The notes under the pieces are model-generated. The model was given only the letters and a program-made list of their open reading frames with translations, searched no databases and was not told the origin of the DNA. Positions 8,141 through 18,200 of a stretch of 64,000 nucleotides of DNA are shown here, piece after piece (within the stretch, counting starts at the first letter, position 1; each line of letters starts with the position of its first letter). This DNA is from an uncultured Phascolarctobacterium sp. (GTDB lineage: Bacteria; Bacillota; Negativicutes; Acidaminococcales; Acidaminococcaceae). Both the position numbers and the translations under genes were made by a program. The stretch is taken from assembly GCA_900544795.1 (NCBI GenBank), contig UQWM01000006.1:1-64000 (forward strand). Direction: 5' to 3'.

Positions 8141-10501
8141 ATGGCAAGATTTGCTGTTAAAACATTAGAATTTGATAAAGTAAAAGCAATGCTGGCTAGT
8201 AAAACAGCTACGTCGCTTGGTAAAGCGCAGGCGTTAGCTATCCGCTCCGAAAACGAATTTAGCGTGGTGAAGCGTTTGCAGGAAGAAACTGCCGAAGCTT
8301 TACGTTTGCTGGATGAAGGCAAACGTTTTCCATTTGGCGGTGCCCACAATATTTTGGCTGCCGTTAAGCACGCCCAATTAGGTGCGGTGCTGGAAGCAGG
8401 CAGCCTGATGGAGATCGGCAGCACGGCTGCCGCTATTCGGCAGATCAAAACCTTTTTGCAGGAAGAGCACGAACTGGCACCGACGCTGGCCGCTTATGCT
8501 GAAAAATTACAGGCGCTGCCGCGTTTGGAAAAGCAGCTGGAAAACGCCATTTCTGAAAAAGGCGAGATCAAAGACAGTGCTTCCAATAAACTGGGCGGTT
8601 TGCGTACCGGTATCCAAATCGCGAAAAACCGTGTGCGCGAGCAGCTGGAAAAGATCCTGCACGACGCTAATAACCAAAAGTATTTTCAGGACGCTTTGGT
8701 AACTATGCGGGGAGACCGTTACGTTATCCCTATCAAACAGGAATATAAACTCAATTTTCCCGGTGTCGTCCACGACCAGTCGGGCAGCGGTGCAACGCTG
8801 TTTATTGAGCCGATGGCCGTTGTGAACCTGAATAATGATATCAAAAAATATATGGCGGAAGAAAAAGAAGAAGTAGAACGTATTTTGCGCCAGCTGTCAG
8901 GTAGTGTCGGTGCAGAATGTGAGCTGCTCACTGCCGGTGTCGAGATCATCACCAACATCGACGTTATCTGTGCCCGTGCGTATTTGGCGCAGATGCAGAA
9001 GGCTGCACGTCCCATGCTGCATATCGGCGGCAGGGTCGAGATAGTGCAGGGCCGCCACCCGCTGCTGGATCAGGAGCAGGTAGTGCCGCTGGATATCGAG
9101 TTGGGCGGCGATTTTAATACGCTGCTGATAACCGGCCCTAACACAGGTGGTAAAACAGTGGCCTTAAAGGCTGTGGGGTTGTTTGCCCTGATGGCGCAGG
9201 CAGGCCTGTTTTTACCGGCCCGCAGCGCAAAAATGCCGGTGTTTCGAGCTATCTATGCCGATATCGGCGACGAGCAAAGCATCGAGCAGAGCCTGAGTAC
9301 CTTCTCGGGCCATATGACTAATTTAGTCGAGATATTAAACGAAGTCCGCAGCGGCGATCTGGTGTTGGTAGATGAGATATGTGCCGGTACCGACCCTAAC
9401 GAAGGCGCTGCCCTAGCGATGGCGATGCTGGAGCATTTGCACGAGCTGGGCGCGCTAACGATGATAACTACGCACTACAGCGAACTGAAAACCTTTGCAT
9501 ACGGGCACACAGGTATGGAAAACGCCAGTGTGGAATTTGACCCGGTCAGCCTGAGGCCTACCTACAGGCTGCTGATGGGTGTTCCCGGCAGCAGTAACGC
9601 TTTTAATATCAGCCGCCGTTTGGGACTGTCCGAGTCGATAATCGAAAATGCCGGCAAGCTGCTGGACCAGGAGCATGTGCATATGGAAGACGTACTGCAC
9701 GAACTGGAAGGCGAGCGCCGCCAATACGAATCGCAAAACAAAGAGATTCAGACGCTGCGTATGGAAAGCGAGCGGATCAAACAGGAGCTGCATAAGCAGA
9801 AGCAGGAGCTGGACCGCCGCAAAAACGAAATGCTGCGTAAGGCCCGCGAGCAGGCAGACGAGATCTACCGTAACAGCCGCCGCGAATCGGAAGCAATTTT
9901 AAAAGACCTGCGTTCGATGAAGGCCGACTTTGACGCTAAAAAGCTGGAAACAGCAGCCGAAGCAGCCCGCAAGCAGCTGAACAAGCAATTCAGCGAAGAT
10001 GCCCCGCTGCCGGAAGGCACGCCGCTGTCGAAAGAAACGGCCAAAGCAGGGCAGACGGTATTTTTACCGTCGCTGCGCCAAAACGGCACTATCGTCAGCG
10101 TCAATGGCAACGACGTTACCGTGCAGGTGGGTATTTTAAAAACCACCGTGCCTGCTAAAAACTGCCTGCTGGTCAAAGGCAAAGCCAAAGTAAACGACGA
10201 CCTGCGTCCTAAAAAACGCAAGGGTTACGCCCACGATATGCTGGTCACCCGCACCGCTACCACCCGTCAGGAGCTGGACGTGCGGGGCATGACTATCGAA
10301 GAAGCTATACCCACAGTAGATAAAGGTATCGACGATGCTTTGCTGGCCGGCTTGCCCGACCTGCGCATCATCCACGGCAAAGGCACCGGCGCTTTGCGGG
10401 CGGGCCTGACGGCTTATCTGTCGGCGCACCGGGCCGTTAAACGGCTGGAGTTGGCTTCGCTGCACGAAGGCGGGGCAGGAGCGACCGTTATCTATCTGTA
10501 A
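8141..10501 (+). CDS. mutS2: Endonuclease MutS2 / ribosome-rescue ATPase
   Basis: The 786-residue protein has MutS core and clamp regions, a Walker A motif GPNTGGKT near residue 335, and the conserved DEICAGTDPNEGAAL Walker B/signature stretch. A long charged coiled coil runs over about residues 515-620. A C-terminal Smr domain starts at LDVRGMT near residue 713 and ends with the IIHGKGTGALR motif. It lacks the MutS mismatch-recognition domain, as expected for MutS2. In Firmicutes MutS2 acts on recombination intermediates or on collided ribosomes. AAGGAG precedes the start, and the gene closes the zapA-U32-mutS2 run. Confidence 0.95.
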   Translation: MARFAVKTLEFDKVKAMLASKTATSLGKAQALAIRSENEFSVVKRLQEETAEALRLLDEGKRFPFGGAHNILAAVKHAQLGAVLEAGSLMEIGSTAAAIRQIKTFLQEEHELAPTLAAYAEKLQALPRLEKQLENAISEKGEIKDSASNKLGGLRTGIQIAKNRVREQLEKILHDANNQKYFQDALVTMRGDRYVIPIKQEYKLNFPGVVHDQSGSGATLFIEPMAVVNLNNDIKKYMAEEKEEVERILRQLSGSVGAECELLTAGVEIITNIDVICARAYLAQMQKAARPMLHIGGRVEIVQGRHPLLDQEQVVPLDIELGGDFNTLLITGPNTGGKTVALKAVGLFALMAQAGLFLPARSAKMPVFRAIYADIGDEQSIEQSLSTFSGHMTNLVEILNEVRSGDLVLVDEICAGTDPNEGAALAMAMLEHLHELGALTMITTHYSELKTFAYGHTGMENASVEFDPVSLRPTYRLLMGVPGSSNAFNISRRLGLSESIIENAGKLLDQEHVHMEDVLHELEGERRQYESQNKEIQTLRMESERIKQELHKQKQELDRRKNEMLRKAREQADEIYRNSRRESEAILKDLRSMKADFDAKKLETAAEAARKQLNKQFSEDAPLPEGTPLSKETAKAGQTVFLPSLRQNGTIVSVNGNDVTVQVGILKTTVPAKNCLLVKGKAKVNDDLRPKKRKGYAHDMLVTRTATTRQELDVRGMTIEEAIPTVDKGIDDALLAGLPDLRIIHGKGTGALRAGLTAYLSAHRAVKRLELASLHEGGAGATVIYL

Positions 10502-10554
10502 AAGTCTAATAGACCCTTGATTGTAATATAACCAAGAAAATTTTGGCGAAGATA

Positions 10555-10583
10555 TTGACCGAAAGACCAAATAATGTGATAAT
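10555..10583 (+). promoter_or_regulatory. Promoter of the aspartokinase gene
   Basis: TTGACC (10555-10560) and GATAAT (10578-10583) are separated by 17 bases. The leader to the start codon is about 70 bases, too short for a lysine riboswitch, and none is seen. Confidence 0.6.
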
Positions 10584-10661
10584 AGTTAGTGAAAATATAT
10601 GCTTTCTGTGCGCTCGGAATGGATTTTTTGCAGCGCGAAGTTAACAAACGGGGGGAAGTAA

Positions 10662-11888
10662 ATGGCTACACTAGTGAAAAAGTTTGGCGGCAGCTCGGTT
10701 GCGACACCTGATAAAATGCACGGTATCGTTGACCGCATCCTGCGCGAACGTCAACCGGGCGACCGTATCGTCTTAGTTGTTTCCGCTATGGGCGACCATA
10801 CCGACGATTTGCTGGCATTGGCTGGCAAAGTCAATCCCGAAATGCCGAAGCGTGAGCTGGATATGCTGCTGGCGACAGGCGAGCAGGTTTCTATTGCATT
10901 GCTGGCAAGCGCTTTTTGCGCGAAAGGGCAGCCTGCGGTATCTTTTACCGGCGCTCAGGCAGGTATCAAAACCAATGATAAGCACTCTAAAGCCAGTATT
11001 CTGGACGTACAGGCGCAGCAGGTCAAAGAAGCGCTGGACGAAGGCAAGATAGTTATCGTAGCAGGCTTTCAGGGCGTTACAGGCAGCGGCCAGATAACTA
11101 CCTTGGGCCGTGGCGGCAGCGATACTACCGCTGTTGCTGTTGCGGCAGGCTTAAAAGCCGACATGTGTGATATCTATACCGATGTTGACGGCGTTTACAC
11201 GGCCGATCCCCGCATCGTGCCGGGAGCACTGAAGCTGGCCGAGATCACCTTTGTGGAAATGCTGGAACTGGCCCGTCTGGGTGCAGGCGTTATGCAGCCC
11301 CGCGCTGTAGAATACGGCGAGCACAACGGCGTTACCATCCATGTACGCTCAACCTTCAACAACGTACCCGGAACTATTATTAGGGAGGAATACACAGTGC
11401 AAGAGAAAAACTTTGTTATTCGCGGTGTAGCGCACGATACTAATGTTGCCAAGATCGCCGTCCGCGGCGTCTGCGACGAACCGGGCATTGCCTATAAAAT
11501 CTTCTCGGCTTTGGCCGACGCCAATATCGACGTAGATATGATCGTACAAAGCGTCAGTGCCAGTGACAATAAAAACGATATCCTGTTCACTATCAACCAG
11601 ACCGATATGGTAGAAACGATGAAGGTTATCGAAAGCCTGAAAGACAGCATGCGTTTTGACAAATTCGATATCGAAGTCAACGTGGCCAAAGTATCCATCG
11701 TCGGCGCAGGTATGCTGGGCAGCCCCGGTATCGCGGCCGGTATGTTTGGCGCTTTGGCAAAAGCCAACGTCAATATCGACGTTATCAGTACTTCCGAGAT
11801 CAGCGTTTCGTGCCTTGTGCCCGAAAAAGACGTTAAAACGGCTGTCAACGCTATCCACGAACATTTCTTCCCTGAAGGTGTAAAATAA
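10662..11888 (+). CDS. lysC: Aspartate kinase
   Basis: The 408-residue aspartokinase phosphorylates L-aspartate, the first step to lysine, threonine and methionine. The kinase domain (about residues 1-240) begins with LVKKFGGSSVA and contains the TTLGRGGSDTTAVA substrate loop. Two ACT domains follow (about 260-405), so feedback inhibition by an end-product amino acid is expected. GGGGGAAG precedes the start. An in-frame internal GTG with its own strong ribosome-binding site lies at codon 246, as in alpha/beta-type aspartokinases. It is followed, 44 bases on, by an aminotransferase gene. Confidence 0.96.
   Translation: MATLVKKFGGSSVATPDKMHGIVDRILRERQPGDRIVLVVSAMGDHTDDLLALAGKVNPEMPKRELDMLLATGEQVSIALLASAFCAKGQPAVSFTGAQAGIKTNDKHSKASILDVQAQQVKEALDEGKIVIVAGFQGVTGSGQITTLGRGGSDTTAVAVAAGLKADMCDIYTDVDGVYTADPRIVPGALKLAEITFVEMLELARLGAGVMQPRAVEYGEHNGVTIHVRSTFNNVPGTIIREEYTVQEKNFVIRGVAHDTNVAKIAVRGVCDEPGIAYKIFSALADANIDVDMIVQSVSASDNKNDILFTINQTDMVETMKVIESLKDSMRFDKFDIEVNVAKVSIVGAGMLGSPGIAAGMFGALAKANVNIDVISTSEISVSCLVPEKDVKTAVNAIHEHFFPEGVK
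11383..11399 (+). promoter_or_regulatory. Internal ribosome-binding site and GTG start for an aspartokinase beta subunit
   Basis: GGGAGG at 11383-11388 is eight bases before an in-frame GTG at 11397 (codon 246). Translation from here would give a 163-residue protein made only of the two ACT domains. Bacillus LysC and the Corynebacterium enzyme are known to make such an in-frame beta subunit. Here it is predicted from the position and strength of the site. Confidence 0.7.
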
Positions 11889-11932
11889 AAGCAAGTCAAG
11901 TTATTATCAAAACTTAAGGAGGCTTTTTATCA

Positions 11933-13180
11933 ATGATCACCAGTATTGCAGCTAACCATGCTAAAGGAAAATCCGCTCAGGACAAAATTTTCGGCGCCAG
12001 TGCCGCAGCCAATGCCGCTGCCGCTAAATACGGTGCTGACAAAGTAACTAACGCCACTATCGGCGCAATTTTAGACGAGGACGAAAAGCTGGTGTGTCTG
12101 CCGACTGTCGAAAAGGTTTACCGCGGTCTGGCAACTAACGAGCTGATCGCTTATGCGCCAATTTCCGGCCTGCCCGACTATCTTGATAAAGTACTCACCG
12201 CCGCTTTCGGCAACTCTAAACCCGAAGGCTATATCGCCGCTGTTGCAACTGCCGGCGGTACCGGTGTTATCCATCACGCTATCTGGAACTATATGGACGC
12301 AGGTGAAACTGCCCTGACCTCCGACTGGTACTGGGGCCCGTATAAAGTTTTGTGCCAGGATATGGGGCGCAAGCTTGATACCTACAAAATGCTGGACGAA
12401 AACAACCAATATAACCTGCCCGCATTAAAAGCCAAAGTCAACGAGATCTTGGGCAAGCAAAAAAGCCTGCTCCTGATGATCAACACCCCGGCGCATAACC
12501 CTACCGGCTACAGCCTCAGCGAATCCGATATGGACGGCGTTATCGCCATTATTAAAGAAGCTACCGCAGGCACCGACAAAACCGTCACCCTGCTGCTGGA
12601 CGTTGCTTACATCGACTATGCCGGTGAAAAAGAAGAAGTTCGTACTATCTTCAAAAAATTGTCCGGCCTGCCGGCTAACATCTTCACCATCGTAGCCTAC
12701 AGCATGTCTAAAGGCTTCACTCTGTATGGCCAACGTACCGGTGCTATGATCGGCGTATCCTCTTCCAAAGAGATCATCGAAGAGTTTTCCGCTATCAACC
12801 AATACACCAGCCGTGCTACCTGGTCCAACATCAACCGTCCGGCCATGAAGACTCTGGCCAATATTTACAGCGATGCCGCACTTTTGGCTGGCACCGAAAA
12901 AGAGCGCGACGATTATTACCAAATGATCAAAGCCCGCGCCGACCTCTTTACCAAAGAAGCAGCTGAATGTGGCTTGCCGATGCTGCCCTATGTGGCAGGC
13001 TTCTTCCTGTCTATTCCTGCTAAAAACCCCGACGCGATCTGCGATAAACTGCACGAAGAAAACATCTTCGCCGTGCCGCTTGCTGCCGGCGTCCGTATCG
13101 CAGTCTGCGCCGTACCGCTCAAAAAAATCGCCGGTATGGCAGCCAAAGTACAGGCGGCTATGCAGGCTATCGAAAAATAA
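11933..13180 (+). CDS. Aminotransferase class I/II (aspartate/aromatic type)
   Basis: The 415-residue PLP-dependent aminotransferase shows the cofactor-binding features of fold type I: NTPAHNPTGYS (Asn contacting the PLP ring region), a conserved Asp/Tyr pair (DVAYIDYAG), and SMSKGFTLYGQRTG, in which the Lys forms the internal aldimine. The SxSKxxxLYGxRxG form resembles AspC/TyrB-type enzymes. AAGGAGG precedes the start, and a terminator follows. Its place directly after lysC suggests a part in aspartate-family amino acid metabolism, for example supplying aspartate. The substrate is not decided by the sequence. Confidence 0.87.
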   Translation: MITSIAANHAKGKSAQDKIFGASAAANAAAAKYGADKVTNATIGAILDEDEKLVCLPTVEKVYRGLATNELIAYAPISGLPDYLDKVLTAAFGNSKPEGYIAAVATAGGTGVIHHAIWNYMDAGETALTSDWYWGPYKVLCQDMGRKLDTYKMLDENNQYNLPALKAKVNEILGKQKSLLLMINTPAHNPTGYSLSESDMDGVIAIIKEATAGTDKTVTLLLDVAYIDYAGEKEEVRTIFKKLSGLPANIFTIVAYSMSKGFTLYGQRTGAMIGVSSSKEIIEEFSAINQYTSRATWSNINRPAMKTLANIYSDAALLAGTEKERDDYYQMIKARADLFTKEAAECGLPMLPYVAGFFLSIPAKNPDAICDKLHEENIFAVPLAAGVRIAVCAVPLKKIAGMAAKVQAAMQAIEK

Positions 13181-13197
13181 TCAGTAATAACAACCAC

Positions 13198-13230
13198 AGA
13201 CCGGAGCTAGTAAAGTTCCGGTCTTTTTTC
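13198..13230 (+). terminator. Terminator after the aminotransferase gene
   Basis: An 8-bp stem (AGACCGGA/TCCGGTCT) is followed by TTTTTT. It closes the lysC-aminotransferase pair. Confidence 0.87.
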
Positions 13231-13245
13231 CAATAAGGAGTATTT

Positions 13246-14910
13246 ATGAACATTAAATTAACACTGCCTGACAATAGTATTAAAGAATATCCTTCCGGAA
13301 CTACACTTTTAGAAGTAAGCAAAGACTTTGCCGGTAATTACTCTAATCCCATTGTGGAAGGAGTTTTTCAAGGCATAGGCACCGATCTGCAAAAGCCGCT
13401 TTTAGAAGACGGTACAGTCGATTTTATCCTGCGCGATACGGAAGAGGGGATGCGTGTCTACGTCCGCAGCCTGCTGTTCCTCTTTTTGGTAGCCATCAAA
13501 GAGCTGCGCCCCGAAGTAAAAATCGAGGCTCGCAATTCCTTAGGCAGCGCCCTTTTCTGCGAAATCACCAACGGTATCACGCTCAGCAACTACGACCTTA
13601 AAGCCCTGGAAACTTATATGAAAGAGCTGGTCGCCGAGTCCGAGCCTATCGTTTACCAACATATAAATAAAAAAGCTGCCGAAAAACTGCTGTGCGAGCG
13701 GCATGAGGAAGACCGTCTGGAGCTTTTGCAAACCGTTCCCGACGACCAGGTGCTTACCTGCTACAGCCTGAAAGGGCACAGAGAATACTTTTTTGGCCCC
13801 ATGCTGCCCGATTGCGGCTATTTAAAACTGTTCGAGCTGATCAATTACGAAAACGGCATCGTCATCAACTATCCCGAAACCGGCGAAATGGACGAGCTTG
13901 ACGTTTTTATCGACAGCCCCAAGCTTAATAAAATGTTCCACGAAATGGAAGAATGGTCGACGATGATCAGATGCAACACCGTCGCCAAGCTTAACCGCAT
14001 CATCAAAGAAGGCAACGCCAGAGGCATCATCCAGGTGGCCGAAGCCCTACACGAAAAGAAGATCGCCGCCATTGCCGACGAAATCACCCAAAATGGCAAA
14101 GACGTGCATCTGGTACTGATCGCCGGGCCTTCCTCCTCGGGTAAAACCACCTTTGCCCAGCGGCTCAGCATCCAGCTGATCGTCAACGGGCTAAGGCCGG
14201 TACCGATCTCGATGGACGACTACTATCAGGAACGGCGCAAAACGCCGCGCAAGCCCGACGGCTCCTACGATTTTGAATGTGTCGAGGCTATCGACCTGGA
14301 GCTGTTCAACGATCACCTAAAACGCCTGCTGGCAGGCGAGACGGTGAAGATACCCAAATACAATTTCCGTACGGGCCTGCGCGAATACCGTGGCCGCGAG
14401 CTTACCTTAAACGAAAAATCGGTATTGATAGTCGAAGGCATCCACGGTCTGAACGAACGCATTTCAGCCGTTGTACCGGCCGAAAACAAGCTTAAAGTCT
14501 ATATCAGCGCGCTGACGCCGATGTCGCTGGATGATTACAACCGCATCCAGACTACAGATATGCGGCTGCTGCGCCGTATGGTACGCGACTCACAGTTCCG
14601 TTCGCACGATGCCCTGATGACCCTGAAGCTGTGGGAAGACGTGCGCCGAGGCGAAGAAAAATATATTTTCCCCTTCCAGGAAGAAGCGGATATAATTTTC
14701 AACACCACGTTGGTCTACGAATTCGCCGTACTCAAAAAATATGCCGAACCGCTTTTGCGGAGCGTGCCGGTAACGGAAGATGTTTATACCAACGCGCAAA
14801 GGCTGCTCGACCTTTTAAGCCATGTAACGCCGCTGGATAAAGAGCTGATACCCAATAACTCGATCCTGCGCGAATTTGTAGGCGGCAGCGCCTTTAAGGA
14901 AGCCCTGTAA
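13246..14910 (+). CDS. TGS-domain nucleoside kinase (uridine kinase-like)
   Basis: The 554-residue protein has an N-terminal TGS/ThrRS-editing-like region (about residues 1-230, beginning MNIKLTLPDNSIKEYPSGTT). A phosphoribulokinase/uridine kinase domain follows, with P-loop AGPSSSGKTT near residue 295, then SMDDYYQ and IVEGIHGLNE. This fused architecture is common in Firmicutes and Thermotogota and is annotated as nucleoside kinase. The role of the TGS part is unknown. AAGGAG precedes the start, and terminators stand on both sides, so the gene is probably monocistronic. Confidence 0.87.
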   Translation: MNIKLTLPDNSIKEYPSGTTLLEVSKDFAGNYSNPIVEGVFQGIGTDLQKPLLEDGTVDFILRDTEEGMRVYVRSLLFLFLVAIKELRPEVKIEARNSLGSALFCEITNGITLSNYDLKALETYMKELVAESEPIVYQHINKKAAEKLLCERHEEDRLELLQTVPDDQVLTCYSLKGHREYFFGPMLPDCGYLKLFELINYENGIVINYPETGEMDELDVFIDSPKLNKMFHEMEEWSTMIRCNTVAKLNRIIKEGNARGIIQVAEALHEKKIAAIADEITQNGKDVHLVLIAGPSSSGKTTFAQRLSIQLIVNGLRPVPISMDDYYQERRKTPRKPDGSYDFECVEAIDLELFNDHLKRLLAGETVKIPKYNFRTGLREYRGRELTLNEKSVLIVEGIHGLNERISAVVPAENKLKVYISALTPMSLDDYNRIQTTDMRLLRRMVRDSQFRSHDALMTLKLWEDVRRGEEKYIFPFQEEADIIFNTTLVYEFAVLKKYAEPLLRSVPVTEDVYTNAQRLLDLLSHVTPLDKELIPNNSILREFVGGSAFKEAL

Positions 14911-14930
14911 AACCTTATAGCAAGCGTTTG

Positions 14931-14962
14931 ACGGCAGCTCTTTTATAGGGCTGCCGTTTTTT
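14931..14962 (+). terminator. Terminator after the nucleoside kinase gene
   Basis: An 8-bp perfect stem (ACGGCAGC/GCTGCCGT) with an 11-base loop is followed by six T. Confidence 0.87.
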
Positions 14963-15064
14963 ATTGGGGCAGTCGGGGGGAAGATATCTTTTTTAGTTAA
15001 AATTTTTCTAATTATTTTAAGCCAACATTTGTGCCGATTTTGTCGAAATTTGTTGCCATAATCA

Positions 15065-15292
15065 TTGTAAATACTCGGCAAAGAGGTATATAATTATAGA
15101 AAAGCGTCTTTATTTTATTCAACTATTAGAATGAAATATGCTTAATGAAGTTTTTTGTTGGGCTGTAAAAAGCTACAACAGGTTAAGCAGGGCGACAGAT
15201 GACTTAAAGCAGGCTTGTAACCATTGGGAGCGTGACTTTAAGACTTGTGGCAGCAGTGAAGTTTACTGCCTGCTGATAGGGGAGGGCTTTTT
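15065..15292 (+). promoter_or_regulatory. Promoter and ~190-base leader of the activase gene
   Basis: TTGTAA (15065-15070) and TATAAT (15089-15094) with an 18-base spacer form a good sigma-A-type promoter. The transcript would carry about 190 untranslated bases before the ATG at 15293. Near its end is an imperfect hairpin (GCAGCAGT...ACTGCCTGC, about 15250-15275), followed by GGGGAGGGC as ribosome-binding site. The leader matches no riboswitch I can recognise. The rest of the 382-base gap (14963-15064) shows nothing else. Confidence 0.55.
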
Positions 15293-18200
15293 ATGCAGCA
15301 AATTTATCATGTAGGTGTCGATATCGGTTCGACTACCATCAAATTCGTGGTTTTGGACACACAACAGCAAATGGTTTATAAAAATTATTTTCGCCACTTG
15401 TCCGATCCCGGCGCTGCATTTTTACAAGAAATTCATAAAATTCTTGCGATCATCGATGGCAGGGAGTTTTCGCTGATATTTACAGGTTCGGCTGGCTTTG
15501 GCTTTGCCGAGCGTATGGGAGTGCCGCATGTGCAAGAGGTAATTGCTTGCCGTGCGGCCCTTCGTGCTTTGCTGCCTGCTGCCGAAACAGCAGTAGAGCT
15601 GGGTGGCGAGGATGCCAAAATAACCTGGCTGGGCAGCTCGCCCGAACAGCGGATGAACGGCGTCTGCGCCGGTGGCACCGGCGCCTTTATCGACCATATG
15701 GCGTCGCTCTTGGGCACTGATGCCTCGGGTCTGGGCGCTATGGCCGAACGCAGCGGGCGGATCTACCCGATCGCTTCCCGCTGTGGTGTTTTTGCTAAAA
15801 CCGACGTGCAGGCACTCATTAACGACGGCGTTTCTAAAGAAGATATCGCCGCCTCGATTTTGCAGGCCGTCGTCAACCAAACCATCGGCAACCTGTCGCA
15901 GGGCCGCCGCATCAGCGGTAAGGTCGCCTTTTTAGGCGGACCGCTGCACTTTTTGCCACAGCTGCGCCGGCAGTTTACTGCCACCCTTAAGCTGGGCGAG
16001 GGCGAAGCGCTGGTAACTAAAGACGCCGACTGCTTTGTGGCAATTGGCGCCGCCTTAGCAGGCGAGGGCGGCGAGCTGTTTAGTGAAGCTAAATTGCTGC
16101 TGGCTCTGCAAAAGCTGGGCGATGCACCGCTGGATGCCGTGGCTAAATTGCCGCCGCTTTTTAGCGATGCCAAAGATCACGAAGAATTTACAGCCAGGCA
16201 CGCCCGCAGTAAAGTAGAGCGGGGCAGCCTTGCTGACTATACAGGCCGGTGCTATTTAGGCATCGATGCAGGCTCGACCACCCTGAAAATGGCGCTGCTT
16301 TCAGAAGATGGCAAGCTGCTGTGGTCGCAGTACAGCAGTAACCACGGCAACCCTGTGCAGGTAGCCGCTGCCGCCCTCAGCCAGCTTTACAGCCTGCTGC
16401 CGCCGGGTGCAGTTATCGGCGGTGCCGGTGTTACCGGCTACGGCGAAGATATGATGAAGGTCGCCTTCGGCGCCGACTTCGGTGAAGTCGAGACCGTGGC
16501 CCATTTGCGGGCGGCACAGTTCTTTGCGCCCCAAGCCTCCTTCCTTATCGACATCGGCGGCCAGGATATCAAATGCTTCTTTGTTAAAAACGGCATCCCA
16601 GACCGGCTGATGCTTAACGAAGCCTGTTCGGCAGGCTGCGGCTCGTTTATCGAAAACTTTGCCCAGGGGCTGGGTATGGACGCCGCCGGTTTTGCCCAGC
16701 TGGCCTTGCAGGCCAGGGAGCCTGTCGATCTGGGCGTCCGCTGCACAGTATTTATGAACTCCAAAGTAAAACAGGCACAGAAGGATGGTGCGGCTATCAG
16801 CGACATCGCGGCCGGGCTGGCTATTTCTGTTGTCAAAAATGCTCTCTATAAAGTTATTCGTCTGCGCGACGCCGACGAATTAGGCGACACCATCGTCGTT
16901 CAGGGCGGCACCTTCCATAGCGACGCTATTTTGCGCTCGATGGAACAGCTGACCGGTAAAGAAGTCATCCGCCCCGATATTGCGGGCTTGATGGGTGCTT
17001 TTGGCGCTGCCCTGCTGGCCTGCGACCGCTGCCGCCAACAATCGACCCTGGTAGACGCCAAAACACTGGCAAGCTTTAGCTACCGCAGCAAAAGCTACCG
17101 CTGCGGCGGCTGTGGCAACAACTGCCTGGTAACGGCCCACTACTTCCCCGCAGGCGTGTTCCATACCGGCAACCGCTGCCCGCGTGGGGCAGGGCTGGCA
17201 GCAGCAGCTACGGCAGCTGCGCCCAATATGTATACCTACAAATACCAGCGGGTGTTCGATTACAAGCCACTGCCGCTGGAAACAGCCAGCCGCGGCGTTA
17301 TCGGTATACCCCGAAGCCTGAATATGTACGAAGATTACCCCTTCTGGTTCACCCTGTTTACCAAACTGGGCTATAGGGTCGAGCTGTCGTCAGCCTCGTC
17401 TAAAACCCTCTACGAATCGGCAATGGCCTCCATTCCGTCCGATTCCCTGTGCTATCCGGCCAAGCTGGTGCACGGGCACATCCACGACCTGCTGGCTAAA
17501 GGCATCAAAAAGATTTTTTACCCCTGCATACCCTATAACGAAAAAGAATGTGAAACGGCCAACAACTGCTACAACTGCCCGGTAGTCGCCAGCTATGCCG
17601 AAAGCGTCCATGCCAATATGGAAGAACTGCGGGTTGAAGACGTGCAGTTTATCCATCCGTTTTTGCCACTTTATAACGACAAACGCCTGCTGGCACGCCT
17701 GGCCGAAGTATTGCAGGGCGAAGGCATCAAAAGCAAAGAGCTGGCAGCGGCAGTGCAGGCAGCACGGGCCGAGCAGCACGATTATAAGCTGGAAGTAAAG
17801 CAAATGGGGCACAAGCTGCTGAAAAAAGTGCTGGACGAACACGGCCACGCCGTAGTTTTAGCAGGCCGCCCTTACCATACCGACCCCGAGATCAATCATG
17901 GCCTGCCCGAGATGATCGCTTCCTTTGGCCTGACAGTGATCTCGGAAGATGCTGTCGCCGACCTTCCCGAAGAAAAGCGCGAGAAACTACCGGTCGTGGT
18001 CGACCAGTGGTCATGGCATTCACGCCTGTACCGGGCGGCAGAATTTGTCGCCGCCAATCCCGAACTGGAACTTATCCAGCTCAGCTCCTTCGGCTGTGGC
18101 CTTGACGCCATCACCTCCGACGTAGTTAAAGAAATTTTAGAGCGGCATCACCGCTTATATACCCTGCTGAAGGTAGACGAGATCAACCACATCAGCTCTG

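Noticed and set aside
10584..10661. Lysine riboswitch before aspartokinase
   Set aside because: The leader is under 80 bases; lysine riboswitches need about 170.
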